Positions 26,812 to 36,043 of a stretch of 64,000 nt of DNA are shown piece after piece. The stretch is from Planktothricoides sp. SR001 (GTDB taxonomy: Bacteria > Cyanobacteriota > Cyanobacteriia > Cyanobacteriales > Laspinemataceae), in assembly GCF_001276715.1 (NCBI RefSeq), contig NZ_LIUQ01000012.1, positions 1-64,000 on the forward strand, read 5' to 3'. A program made the translations under genes and the position numbers. The first letter of the stretch is position 1. Every line of letters starts with the position of its first letter. The notes under the pieces were generated by a model. It saw nothing but the letters and a program-made list of their open reading frames with translations. It did no database searches and was not told the DNA's origin.

Positions 26812-27240
26812 TGTTGGTTGTTAGTTGTTGGTTGTTAGTTGGGGAACGGGGAAATTTATAAGTGAAAAGTTAAAAGTTAAAACTCGTAGGGGCGAATGGC
26901 CATTCGCCCGTACAAAAGTCGTAGGGGAGAATGGCCATTCGCCCGTACAAAAGTCGTAGGGGAGAATGGCCATTCGCCCGTACAAAAGTCGTAGGGGAGA
27001 ATGGCCATTCGCCCGTACAAAAGTCGTAGGGGAGAATGGCCATTCGCCCGTACAAAAGTCGTAGGGGAGAATGGCCATATAGCCTGACGGCATGGGCTTC
27101 GCCTAACGCCCGTACAAGTTAAAAGTTAAAAGTGAAACGAAATATCACTATTCACTATTCACTATTCACTATTCACTATTCACTCTCTCCTCTGCTTCCC
27201 TGTTGCCTGTTCGATTGGCGGCTGCTCCCTGTTGGTTGTT
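26812..27240. repeat. Composite repeat block with six 35-bp palindromic units
   Basis: Unit CGTAGGGGAGAATGGCC... begins at 26885, 26920, 26955, 26990, 27025 and 27060 (the last is partial). Each unit spans GAATGGCCATTC; in the first it is the 18-bp perfect palindrome GGCGAATGGCCATTCGCC. The flanks are TTGTTGG heptamers, GGGGAACGGGGAAATTTATAAGTG and TTCACTA heptamers, the same order as at 2112-2510. There are no spacers, so it is not a CRISPR array. Confidence 0.9.
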
Positions 27241-27288
27241 GGTTTTTTGACCTTTGACGGTCAAAAAAACTCTTTTACAAACGCTATT

Positions 27289-29187
27289 TTACCCTTCTCT
27301 AAAGCCCATTTTGAGTTGATAGACCCCTTCAGACATTCTCCGAGTCACATCAAAACCCATTTTTTCAAATAAATGCAACATCGGGCGATTTTCCAGGAGA
27401 ACTTCCGCAGTAAATCCCAGTAAACCTTGTTTTTTAGCCAAATAGGTTAAATATTTCAAAAGTTCTGTACCTAGTCCTTGATGCTGATATTCATCTTGAA
27501 TCACTAAAGCCACTTCTGCGCTATGGGCTTCAGGATCGATCGCATATTGACCAATGCCAATAATTTCCTCTTTTTGTTGGTCAGACAAAATGGCTAAAAT
27601 CACCATTTCGTTAGTAAAATTAATCACCGCCAAATCCTGTAACATTTTGTGGGGCATATCTTTACGCATAGACATAAATCGCCGGGATAAACTCCGATCC
27701 GACAAGGAGTAAAAGAACTCTTTTAATAACGGTTCATCACTAATTTTCACCGGGCGTAAAAACACTTCTAAACCCGTTTCCGTGGTGCGATAAGTTTCCA
27801 GGTTTTCCGGGTATTCTCCGGGAGTTCCGGCAATGAAAGCTTGGTCTTTATAAATGAGGTTTAAGGCTTTGGCTTGTTCTATTAACCAAGGGCGGAATTT
27901 GGGATGGGCGATCGCAATTAATTTCATCGCCCGTTCGCGGATATTTTTGCCATGTAAATAAGCAATGCCATATTCCGTCACCACATAATGAACATCTCCT
28001 CGATTCAGGGTAATCCCTGCCCCTTCTTTTAAAAAAGGAACAATCCGGGAAATTGTGCCATTTTCCGCTGTGGATTCTAGGGTGAGAATCGTCTTACCAT
28101 TGGGGGCTAAAATTGCCCCCCGCATAAAGTCAGCTTGCCCCCCAATACCACTATAAAAAATCTTACCCAAAGATTCAGCGGTGGCTTGTCCGGTGAGGTC
28201 AATTTCCAAGGCACTATTAATCGCCGTCATATTATGATGTTGAGCAATCACCAAAGGATTGTTCGTATAGTTGACGGTTCTAAATTGAATCGCTGGATTA
28301 TCATTTATATAGTCATAACTTGACTTTTTTCCCATACAAAAAGAAGCGATAGTTTTCCCAGGATTAATCGTTTTTTTTGCATTGGTAATCACGCCTTTTT
28401 TGAGTAAATCCACCAGACCATCGGAAATTAACTCTGTATGCACTCCTAAGTCTTTTTTATCATCAAGATGAGCCATAATTTGATTGGGAATACTACCATA
28501 GCCGACCTGAATTGTATCTCCATCTTGAATCAGACTAGAAACATACTTACCAATCCGGCTAGTCATTTCCCCATCGGCATCGGCTTCTACACCATATTCT
28601 AAAATCGGTTCATCATGGTGAATGATAAAATCTACCTCATCAATATGAATAAATCCATCCCCATGAACGCGAGGCATAAGTGAGTTGATTTGCACAATCA
28701 CTAAGGAGGCTGTTTCTGTCGCCGCTTTGACAATATCCACGCTAATTCCTAAACTCATATAGCCATGTCGATCAGGCAGAGAAGTTTGAATCAGGGAAAC
28801 ATCAATGGGCACTAAGCCCCGTTCAAATAATTCAGGAACTTTTGACAAGAAAACCGGGGTATAATCCGCCAGTCCTTTGTTGACCGCATTGCGGGTATTT
28901 TTGCCCAGAAAAAATGAATTATGGCGAAAATTGCGCTGATATTTTTCATCAGCGTATGGCGCTAGATCCAATGTCCAAACGTGGAGAACTTCTGTATCTA
29001 CTAACTCTTTGGGGTGAGAAGATACATAGTTTGTCAGAGCATTTACGAGATATTGTGGGCAGCCGCAACCCGTGCCAATAAAGATGTGATCGCCTCGATG
29101 AATATGGCTAAAAATTTTTTCTTTCGAGGCAAACTTCTCCGCATATTTTTGCTTAATTTCATTCAAATAAGTTTCTGGTGAATTCAT
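27289..29187 (-). CDS. Acetyl-CoA hydrolase/transferase fused to GNAT acetyltransferase
   Basis: A 632-residue fusion. Residues ~1-460 are a CoA-transferase-family acetyl-CoA hydrolase/transferase (GDHIFIGTGCGCPQYL, VGYGSIPNQIMAHL, IGGQADFMRGA, YVVTEYGIAYLHGKNIRERA). Residues ~470-632 are a GNAT domain with the acetyl-CoA loop QHQGLGTELLKYL. Such fusions are known in cyanobacteria and may couple acyl-CoA turnover with protein or small-molecule acetylation, but the acceptor is unknown. The start ATG lies after AGGAGC on the coding strand, and the gene is monocistronic. Confidence 0.88.
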   Translation of the reverse strand: MNSPETYLNEIKQKYAEKFASKEKIFSHIHRGDHIFIGTGCGCPQYLVNALTNYVSSHPKELVDTEVLHVWTLDLAPYADEKYQRNFRHNSFFLGKNTRNAVNKGLADYTPVFLSKVPELFERGLVPIDVSLIQTSLPDRHGYMSLGISVDIVKAATETASLVIVQINSLMPRVHGDGFIHIDEVDFIIHHDEPILEYGVEADADGEMTSRIGKYVSSLIQDGDTIQVGYGSIPNQIMAHLDDKKDLGVHTELISDGLVDLLKKGVITNAKKTINPGKTIASFCMGKKSSYDYINDNPAIQFRTVNYTNNPLVIAQHHNMTAINSALEIDLTGQATAESLGKIFYSGIGGQADFMRGAILAPNGKTILTLESTAENGTISRIVPFLKEGAGITLNRGDVHYVVTEYGIAYLHGKNIRERAMKLIAIAHPKFRPWLIEQAKALNLIYKDQAFIAGTPGEYPENLETYRTTETGLEVFLRPVKISDEPLLKEFFYSLSDRSLSRRFMSMRKDMPHKMLQDLAVINFTNEMVILAILSDQQKEEIIGIGQYAIDPEAHSAEVALVIQDEYQHQGLGTELLKYLTYLAKKQGLLGFTAEVLLENRPMLHLFEKMGFDVTRRMSEGVYQLKMGFREG

Positions 29188-29550
29188 CGTGCAGGCTCCT
29201 ATTCAGTGAACATCTGAAGTTAAATTTTTATATCTGGTTTATAGCGCTATGCTCAAGCTATTCTCAAAAAGACCTAAAAACCCCGATGGTTTTTATCATC
29301 ATTGGGTGTTTGGATGTCACCAAAACTTCTGGCAGTCGCGGCTAGATATTAACATTCAATATATTCACATCATATTCACATCCCAGAAACACCCATGCTT
29401 ATACTTCACAGGACTGAGAAACATCATCGATTATTCATTATCCATTCTCCATTATCCATTTTCTATTGTCAACTATCAACTATCAATTACAAAGTATCAA
29501 TTATTGATTATCAATCATCAACTACCAGGTGTAATTCGCCGATGCTTTGT
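29188..29550. other. Gap with heptamer-like AT repeats
   Basis: About 360 nt. The right half is built of CAACTATCAATTA/TATCAATTATTGAT-type short repeats (29440-29530). No gene is visible. Confidence 0.7.
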
Positions 29551-31521
29551 TTAAAAATTACAAGGCCCTGTTTGACCATTCGGACAAACGGTTAAATGAT
29601 TGGTTTTAGTTTGGGATAAAATCGCTCCTTGAATTTTAGCCCCGGTTAATTTGGCGGCAGTTAAATCCGCCCCGGTTAAATCCGCCCCAGTTAAATCCGC
29701 ATCGCGCAAATCCACCCCACTTAAATTAGCCCATTTCAGCTTGCTATTGCTCAAATTGGCCGCAATTAAGCTGGCAAAGGCTAAATTAAATCCAGATAGA
29801 TTTAATCCACGTAATTGGCGATCGCGCTTCGGCGAGTTAACCAACTGCCAGTTGAGTAAATCTTCTCGATCCATTTTGGTGTTATTAACATCAATTTTAC
29901 TATCTCGTAAATTAGCGCCAGTGAGATTAGCCCCGGTGAGATTTGCCCTGACTAAATTTGCCCCACTTAAATCCGCCGAATGTAAGTTAGCTTCGGTCAA
30001 ATTCGCCCAATCTAAACTGGCATCTTGCAGTTTTGCCCCTTTTAAATTTGCTTGGCTTAAATTAACTCCATTTAAGTTGGCTTTGACTAAATAAGCATTC
30101 ACCAAACTAGCCCCTTCTAGATTCGTATTCATCAGCTTCGTTTCCGTGAATTTGACCTCATCTAAGGTGGCGTTTTGTAAATTCACTTCGCTTAAATCTT
30201 GGTAGGATACATTTTGAAGATATCCTTGCTTTAAAACCCAAGATATAATCGGTTTGGCAACTCTGGGATCTCTGAAGGCAAAATATCCGGGACTGAGAAA
30301 CAGTAAAATGACTAACAGATGAAGACAAGCTTTGAGATAGCTCGTGACAGCAAATCCCCCAGACTCCCTAGATTGTACCGCAGATTGTACCGCTTGATAA
30401 TTTTGCAAGCTGTTCTGGAATTCCTGCAAGCGATTTTGTTCCCGTTCATTGGCTTCTAATTCCCACTGAGTTTGCGATAACCGACTTTGCAATTGGGTGA
30501 GTTCACTGTTGGCGCGTTCTAGTTCACTTTGCAGTCGATTTCTTTCTTCTAAACTCATCTCTAAACGGGAGGTGAGTCTGCGTCTTTCTAAGCGTTCTTC
30601 ATTGAGTTCATATTGGAGTTGAGAATGCTGGTCTTTGAGTCGGCTGGATTCCGCTTGGGCTGTTTGGATTTGCGATCGCATATGGGATTGATTTTCTCGC
30701 ATTTCCAACAAAGAAAAAGAAGTCTGCTCATCGATATTGGCTAATTTCGCCTTAGTTTCTTCTAATTCGCTTTGTAACTGCCAATAAGAAGTCGCAGCTT
30801 GTTGCAGTTGAGCCTGTAATTGGGTAATTTCGGCGGTAGATTCTTGCAAGGCGTTTTGATGCTTTTCTAACTCTGCTTGTAGGCGCGATCGCTCCTCATC
30901 AGCGGCTTGCAATTCTGTCAGTAAATTATTTCGCATTTCATCCGCTGACTGCACTTTTTCTTCTAATCGCCAGTAAGCGGTTGCTGCTTGTTTAATTTGT
31001 TCTTTTAACTCAAAAGAATTTTGTTCCGACTCGGTAAATTGATTCCGAGTTATTTCCAATTCATTCTCGATTTCGTGATAAGCAGTTTCGGCTTCTTTTA
31101 ACAGTGCCTTCAAGTGATTTCTTTCTTTATTCACAGCTTTTAACTGTGATTGGGTTTTTTCTAACTCACTATGTATTTTCCAGTAAGCGGTTTCTGTTTT
31201 TTCAAACAAAGAATGTAACTCAGTCCGTTCTTGAGTGCATAATTTAAGCTGAGTTTTGGCTTGAGATAGTTCCAACTTAAGATTTGTCAGCTTTTGCACG
31301 GTTTCTGGATCAATTTCTGTGCTGCTGACTTTCGCTGATTTAGTTTGTAACTCATCCCAAACTTGCCGACTCCAAGCAAGTTGGACCCGTTCTTTGCGTA
31401 AAAAGCCTTCGGGAATGCGTCCCAAGGTCAAAGGATAAGGGGTTAAATCCCAACCACAGTTGGTACAGGTTGTGACTTCCCCCTCAGCGTATTTTGTCTG
31501 ACAAATCGGACAATAAGCCAC
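29551..31521 (-). CDS. Zinc-ribbon, coiled-coil, pentapeptide-repeat membrane protein
   Basis: A 656-residue protein with four parts. A zinc ribbon (Cys4, Cys7, Cys19, Cys22) starts it. A long coiled coil (about 65-375) carries heptad-rich Leu/Glu/Gln sequence and at least six repeats of the form (Q/E)xAATxYWxLxxExE, for example TAYWKIHSELEK. A single transmembrane segment follows (about 400-420, LLVILLFLSPGYFAF). The C-terminus is a pentapeptide-repeat beta-helix (about 450-640, A(D/N)LxG units). Topology would put ribbon and coiled coil on one side and the beta-helix on the other. Function unknown; it could be a scaffold. Confidence 0.85.
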   Translation of the reverse strand: MAYCPICQTKYAEGEVTTCTNCGWDLTPYPLTLGRIPEGFLRKERVQLAWSRQVWDELQTKSAKVSSTEIDPETVQKLTNLKLELSQAKTQLKLCTQERTELHSLFEKTETAYWKIHSELEKTQSQLKAVNKERNHLKALLKEAETAYHEIENELEITRNQFTESEQNSFELKEQIKQAATAYWRLEEKVQSADEMRNNLLTELQAADEERSRLQAELEKHQNALQESTAEITQLQAQLQQAATSYWQLQSELEETKAKLANIDEQTSFSLLEMRENQSHMRSQIQTAQAESSRLKDQHSQLQYELNEERLERRRLTSRLEMSLEERNRLQSELERANSELTQLQSRLSQTQWELEANEREQNRLQEFQNSLQNYQAVQSAVQSRESGGFAVTSYLKACLHLLVILLFLSPGYFAFRDPRVAKPIISWVLKQGYLQNVSYQDLSEVNLQNATLDEVKFTETKLMNTNLEGASLVNAYLVKANLNGVNLSQANLKGAKLQDASLDWANLTEANLHSADLSGANLVRANLTGANLTGANLRDSKIDVNNTKMDREDLLNWQLVNSPKRDRQLRGLNLSGFNLAFASLIAANLSNSKLKWANLSGVDLRDADLTGADLTGADLTAAKLTGAKIQGAILSQTKTNHLTVCPNGQTGPCNF

Positions 31522-31636
31522 TACTGATCTCTCCGCAAATCTGAAATTCCGCAGAACTCCGATGAGTTCCTCCAGAAATTATGCCTTAGCAAGCGGCATT
31601 CATGCAAAAGACAGTACAGATCCTGGGGTGTTGAGA

Positions 31637-31693
31637 AGAAGAACCCCCATCAGCCTCCGGCTTTTTTGGCGGCTGGGCGCCCTGGGTTCTTCT
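31637..31693 (-). terminator. Hairpin after the NucA-like nuclease gene
   Basis: AGAAGAACCC (31637-31646) pairs with GGGTTCTTCT (31684-31693), with further pairing between CAGCCTCCGG and GGCGGCTG inside. It lies just past the nuclease stop codon. Confidence 0.6.
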
Positions 31694-31701
31694 GTTGACT
31701 T

Positions 31702-32661
31702 TTAAGGAATATAGCGTTGAGACTCAATCACTTTTTGGACTGTGGGGGGTACATTACTAAAGAAGTCATAGCCCGTTTTTGCCTCTACATCATCAACGGT
31801 GACAATGTAATTTTTCCAACTGGTACGCTTCACAGAATCGTCATTGGGCATCCAAACCGCGATCGTCTTAGTTTGGGCGGTGACATTTTTCGGATTACTC
31901 CCCGGAGGATCGAGGATTAATAAGACTTTCCAGTTGTATTTGGGAACCGTAATTTTGCCATTGGCGATGGTTTTAATTTTCCCGTGAGGACCCGCCACAA
32001 TATATAGTTCTTTGCCCTGATCTACTAATCGCCGAGATTCTAACTCCAATTCTCGCCAAACTTCCCGATTCAAATCCGGCGCTTGTGGCAGCATATTCAC
32101 CATGAGAAATGTGGCGCTATTTTCTTCGAGGGTACGAGTGCGATCGCCTGACGGAACAATATGTCCGCGATCGTAGCCCGTATTTGCATAGTCTTTAACG
32201 GTCACTTGATAAAAGTTGTCTGGCAAACTACTATCCGGGCGAAAATTATTTTGGCGATCGCTAGATCCTAACCAAGATTGATTTAGTTGCCAACTTACCC
32301 AATTAGCAGTTCCTAGATTGGCGTTGTAACTTAGGGCATATTCCGTTTTTTCCATTAAATAATTACTCAGATTTATGGAATTTGCCGTGGCATTACTCGG
32401 ATTTCCCATTAACAAATGCTTCTTCCCAGAAAATACCTGTTTATCTTCACCAACATAACAAACCAGGCGATCGCCACTTCCTCGTTCATAAGCAGAACTC
32501 GCCCCACATTCCCGACCATCTTGCCGTCGATCATAAGGACATTCACAAGTGCCAATTTTTGGTGCGCGAATCGGTTTCATTTCTCCAGAAGGAGAAAATA
32601 ACTGATTGCAGGCAATTATTAAAGGCACCAACAGTAAAATCAGTAATTTTTTCATCATCAC
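31702..32661 (-). CDS. DNA/RNA non-specific endonuclease (NucA-like), lipoprotein
   Basis: A 319-residue exported nuclease of the DRGH (His-Me finger) family. The signal peptide has a lipobox LIIAC (Cys18). The catalytic core is GYDRGHIVPSGDR with His as base and the downstream Asn-containing helix TFLMVNMLPQAPDLNREVW that holds Mg. It would degrade nucleic acids outside the cytoplasm for nutrient scavenging or defence. No NuiA-type inhibitor gene is adjacent. Extra cysteines near the N-terminus (CECPYDRRQDGREC) could form a disulfide-stabilised loop. Confidence 0.92.
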   Translation of the reverse strand: MMMKKLLILLLVPLIIACNQLFSPSGEMKPIRAPKIGTCECPYDRRQDGRECGASSAYERGSGDRLVCYVGEDKQVFSGKKHLLMGNPSNATANSINLSNYLMEKTEYALSYNANLGTANWVSWQLNQSWLGSSDRQNNFRPDSSLPDNFYQVTVKDYANTGYDRGHIVPSGDRTRTLEENSATFLMVNMLPQAPDLNREVWRELELESRRLVDQGKELYIVAGPHGKIKTIANGKITVPKYNWKVLLILDPPGSNPKNVTAQTKTIAVWMPNDDSVKRTSWKNYIVTVDDVEAKTGYDFFSNVPPTVQKVIESQRYIP

Positions 32662-33185
32662 TTTATCAGTCAGATCATCGCCGCAATGGGCAAACGCCCA
32701 GCGCCATTGATGACCAAATCTCGTCTAATGCTCAACTATCATAGAACACATAGAGCATTTTCGGGATCATCTCACTTTTTATGAAAAGAGAAAACAGAAA
32801 AGACGAGGAGGAAGAGGAGAGAGTGAATAGTGAATAGTGAGTAAATTTTTTTTTATTTGCTCTTGATTTTTTGAGATTCCTAAATTTATCTACAAAAATT
32901 AATTTAGCTTGTGGGTTTGGTTGAGATACGAAAACAAAAAAATACCCTATTATTGGATTATTTTGGGTTATTTCGCTTTGTTAAACCCTAAAGATGCAAT
33001 TCATTGGCTACGCGGCGTCAAACCGCCAAAAATTACCTCGATTTTTTCGCAAAAATTTTAAAATTTATTATTAATTTGAAATAAAAAAATTTTTATTTTT
33101 TAACCAAAAATTTTATGTTTAAATTATATTTAAAAATCTATAATAATATACTCTAAAAATAAAGTTTAAATTTTTATTGCTTTAA
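32662..33185. other. AT-rich gap
   Basis: A GAATAGTGAATAGTGAG heptamer remnant (32822-32842) is followed by about 300 nt of very AT-rich sequence with A/T homopolymer runs. No gene is visible. Confidence 0.7.
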
Positions 33186-33600
33186 TTAAATTAAAAAGCT
33201 TAATTTTAAATACTTATTTAATTGTGCAATATTCAAATTTTTTTCTAATTTTTTGCCGTATTTTTCCCAACAAGTGAATAGGGAGAAACGGAGCGGGTTA
33301 CTACGGATTTCGCCCCAATAATAGCGCCATCCCCCACTTGGACTCCGGGCATTAAAGTGGCACCATAGCCAATCCAAACATCATTACCAATTACCGTATC
33401 TCCTTTATCTGGCAAACTCTCTGGCATGGGATTTTCTCACCCATTGCCAAACACGGGAAAAGAATAATTAGTTAACCAATCTGTACAATCGTTGCCCCCA
33501 TTCATAATAAATTTTACATTAGAGGCGATCGCGCAAAAAAAATTGGCCGATAATCATAAGTATAGTCGCCAACAATAATATTAAGATTCGTGATGATATT
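33186..33600 (-). pseudogene. Broken xenobiotic (VatD-type) hexapeptide acetyltransferase
   Basis: Homology can be followed in pieces: NIIVGDYTYDYRP, then a frame change and missing segment, AIASNVKFIMNGGN, SFPVFGNG, a TGA where relatives have Trp (NGWEK), then the left-handed beta-helix [37 protein letters not shown], and [12 protein letters not shown] followed by another frame change. One frame change, one internal loss, one stop and one late frame change mean it is not functional. The catalytic-region sequence is recognisable, so decay is recent. Confidence 0.8.
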
Positions 33601-33841
33601 TTTCAGATAAACCAGCCTTGATACGGCATGGTATCTTTACTCTCTGGACATGGGCAGAGTAACATAAAATACATCAATAAATTTCTCTTCTCTATCTCTT
33701 CTCTAAATTTATCTAAATTTTTCTTTCAGGACTCAATCTCAAAACTGATGAGTGAAAGAACAAGCCAAAGTTAGCCGTAAGAAAAAATTTGTCAAAAAAA
33801 TTTGTCAATTTTTTAGAGATGACTATAACCGCAAAAAATGA

Positions 33842-34228
33842 TTAGTTTCGGTTGCGGTTTCTCCGACCACCCGCCCAAGGAGGTGGGCCTTCAGCAGGCC
33901 GAATTTGCAAAATTTCCCCATCCTCACGAGTAATGGTGAAGGCATCAAAATCATATCCTTCATATTCGCCCACCACCATCACTCGTTCCCCTTCGCGGAA
34001 GTTTAATTGATGATACCAAAGCGGGCCGGCATCCACAATCACTTGACCCGTCCCATCATCGAGAATAAACTCATTGCCCACCACCGAACGAATGACCCCA
34101 GAAATAGTCAATCCCTGATTTCGCTGCAAGTCGCGAATGGGAATTTGTGCCATGACGGGATTCATTCCTATGGCCAATATTGCTGAAGTAAAAGCTGAAG
34201 TAAAAATTGCGGTAATTCTTGGTTTCAT
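33842..34228 (-). CDS. Exported OB-fold protein (YgiW/YdeI BOF-like)
   Basis: A 128-residue protein with a signal peptide ending near PVMAQ (about residue 28) and one OB-fold (ISGVIRSVVGNEFILDDGTGQVIVDAG...EGERVMVVGEY). This resembles the BOF family (YgiW/YdeI), which in enterobacteria is encoded beside the QseBC two-component system. The C-terminus is a basic Gly/Arg/Asn tail (GGRRNRNRN). It shares this fold with the RTX protein at 39461 (FLLQDSTGQIWVEPNAGSW) and carries the same operator 63 nt before its start. Location would be periplasmic or extracellular; ligand unknown. Confidence 0.85.
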   Translation of the reverse strand: MKPRITAIFTSAFTSAILAIGMNPVMAQIPIRDLQRNQGLTISGVIRSVVGNEFILDDGTGQVIVDAGPLWYHQLNFREGERVMVVGEYEGYDFDAFTITREDGEILQIRPAEGPPPWAGGRRNRNRN

Positions 34229-34290
34229 AGTATTTTACATTGTTTTACAATGTTTTACCCGTAAGTTCGCATCTAATTTAGAAAACGAAT

Positions 34291-34308
34291 ATGACCGAAA
34301 AATGACCA
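34291..34308 (-). promoter_or_regulatory. Direct-repeat operator, BOF gene copy
   Basis: On the gene strand it reads GGTCATTTTTCGGTCATA, with GTCAT half-sites 11 bp apart, 62 nt before the OB-fold gene start. It is near-identical in sequence, orientation and position to the sites at 34345-34362 and 40416-40433. Confidence 0.65.
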
Positions 34309-34344
34309 AGTAAGAAAATCTAGGAAAGTCGCCGCATCAGGATT

Positions 34345-34362
34345 TGTCATCTTTTGGTCATA
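34345..34362 (+). promoter_or_regulatory. Direct-repeat operator, small exported gene copy
   Basis: TGTCATCTTTTGGTCATA, half-sites GTCAT 11 bp apart, 65 nt before the ATG at 34428. The spacing of one helical turn is typical of OmpR/PhoB-family binding sites. Confidence 0.65.
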
Positions 34363-34427
34363 ATCTGGATTTAGGCTTAATTTAAGTTCAGCAAAAAACC
34401 AATCTACCTAACGAGGAATCTTATTTT

Positions 34428-34709
34428 ATGTCCTACCTCAAGTCTTCCAACTTACTCATGAGTTGTCTTTTAAGTGCCAAAGCCGGTTTTCTGTTAATCT
34501 CTCCCGTTGAAGCGGCGATCGGTGGGGCTTCACCACAAACCGCCCTGAATTCGCCGATAGAAGTAGAGGTGGTGAACCTGAAAGTAAATTCCAGCGATCG
34601 CACTGGGGATATGATGTTAGTGGCTGATGTTGATTACGATCAAACCCAGGATTACGATCAAACTCAAGATTCCGATCAAAATCAAGCCCGTAGAAATCGT
34701 CAAGCATAG
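34428..34709 (+). CDS. Small exported acidic protein
   Basis: A 93-residue protein with a signal peptide (hydrophobic stretch LLMSCLLSAKAGFLLISP, likely cleavage after VEA). The mature part is short and ends in DYDQTQ-type repeats (DYDQTQDYDQTQDSDQNQ) and ARRNRQA. It resembles no family I know. It is divergent from the OB-fold gene and shares the same operator type, so it probably belongs to the same regulon. GAGGAATC before the ATG is a good ribosome site. The acidic repeats could bind cations; this is inference. Confidence 0.75.
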   Translation: MSYLKSSNLLMSCLLSAKAGFLLISPVEAAIGGASPQTALNSPIEVEVVNLKVNSSDRTGDMMLVADVDYDQTQDYDQTQDSDQNQARRNRQA

Positions 34710-34735
34710 GCGTCAAGCATAGGCGATCGCAATTT

Positions 34736-34790
34736 CTCGACCCCCCATCCCCCTGAAAAAGGGGGAATTTCTTGGCGTCCCGACTGGCGG
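34736..34790. repeat. GATCCCCC-type palindrome
   Basis: CCCCCATCCCCCTGAAAAAGGGGGAATTTC between the small exported gene and the cupin gene. Same family as the palindromes at 54320 and 57430. Confidence 0.6.
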
Positions 34791-34794
34791 TAAG

Positions 34795-36042
34795 ATGCAA
34801 GTTTATCTGTTTATCAAAGTGTTTATAAAAATGTTTATGAAAGTTTTATCTTCTCTATTAGATCCTTATTCAATTGATACTTTTTTTCAAGAAAACTGGA
34901 CAAAACGGGCAGTATTAATTTCCGGAAATAATCGGGATAAATTCCAGCAGTTATTTACTTGGCAGCATCTCAACCACTTATTAAATTATCATCAAATTCC
35001 TTATCCCGATTTGCGATTTGCTCGCGATGGAGAATCCCTCCCTGCGGCTAAGACCGATCGCTGGTTAGAACTGCTTCAGCAAGGAGCTACTTTAATTATT
35101 AATAGCGTTCATAGTCGGATTCCCGAATTAGAGAAATTGGTGGCTGATGTTCGCCAAGAAACAGGTTATCGCAGTCAGATTAATCTCTATTGTTCCCCAA
35201 GCTCAGAAAAAGGCTTTAATTGTCATTATGATACCCATGAAGTGCTGATTTTACAAATTGATGGTGAGAAAGAATGGTTTGTTTTTCCAGAGACGATCGC
35301 CTCTCCGATTTCTACCATGCGATCGGCAGAACAAATTCCCCCAGATGTGCCTCCTTATTTGCAATGTATTCTCAAACCAGGGGATGTTTTATATATTCCC
35401 AGGGGGCATTGGCATTATGCGATCGCCTGTGGCAATTATGCGGAAGAAGAATATGCTCCTTCGCTGCATTTAACATTAGGAATTGACTGTCAAACGGGGT
35501 TAGATTGGATGACTTGGTTAGGACAAGAATTGCCGGAAAATACAGCATGGAGAGAAAATTTACCTGTGATTTCTCAGGGAGATAAAACAGCGGCCAAAGC
35601 TCATTTAGAACAGTTGCGCGATCGCCTGATTTCCTGGCTACAAACCCCAGAAGCGATCGACGGTTATCTGGATTATTTAGCATATTGCGATCGACCACAG
35701 CTACCATTTTCTTTTCCCCATCAACTCGGTAGCCAAATTTTTGCCCAAGGACTAGAAACCCGGTTTATTTGCTCTCAATTACATCCGGTACAAATTTCAC
35801 CCAAAATTTTACCCACTGGAGAAAACCAAACTCAAATTATTATTGCCGCTAAACAAGCCACCATTAAAGGTTTGCCCACGGATTTAGTCAAAAAACTATT
35901 TCGTCCTGAAGGATTTACCCTGCTAGACTTAGCGGACTGGTCGCCATCTCTTGACCTAGAAACCGAAGTAATTCCCCTGTTAACTCGCTTAGTCACTCAG
36001 GGAATTTTATTGGTAGATGATTCTGCTTCTATTTCTGAATAA
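34795..36042 (+). CDS. JmjC/cupin-4 oxygenase-like protein
   Basis: A 415-residue cupin of the ROXA/JmjC type, the family of ribosomal oxygenases that hydroxylate proteins using Fe(II) and 2-oxoglutarate. The Fe ligands are visible as HYDTHE (His-x-Asp) and PRGHWHYA (second His). The C-terminal half is a winged-helix-like region (about 330-410). The protein target is unknown. The start is uncertain: Met13 or Met15 (MKVLSSLLDPYSIDTF) would trim a hydrophobic lead that has no ribosome site. It ends 2 nt from the convergent nucleotidyltransferase gene. Confidence 0.82.
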   Translation: MQVYLFIKVFIKMFMKVLSSLLDPYSIDTFFQENWTKRAVLISGNNRDKFQQLFTWQHLNHLLNYHQIPYPDLRFARDGESLPAAKTDRWLELLQQGATLIINSVHSRIPELEKLVADVRQETGYRSQINLYCSPSSEKGFNCHYDTHEVLILQIDGEKEWFVFPETIASPISTMRSAEQIPPDVPPYLQCILKPGDVLYIPRGHWHYAIACGNYAEEEYAPSLHLTLGIDCQTGLDWMTWLGQELPENTAWRENLPVISQGDKTAAKAHLEQLRDRLISWLQTPEAIDGYLDYLAYCDRPQLPFSFPHQLGSQIFAQGLETRFICSQLHPVQISPKILPTGENQTQIIIAAKQATIKGLPTDLVKKLFRPEGFTLLDLADWSPSLDLETEVIPLLTRLVTQGILLVDDSASISE

Positions 36043-36043
36043 A

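Noticed and set aside
26821-27093. Minus-strand 90-codon frame over the 35-bp repeats
   Set aside because: Translation is a pure product of the tandem repeat (GEWPFSPTTF units) and has no start context.
26885-27094. CRISPR array
   Set aside because: The 35-bp units are directly abutted with no unique spacers and there are no cas genes nearby.
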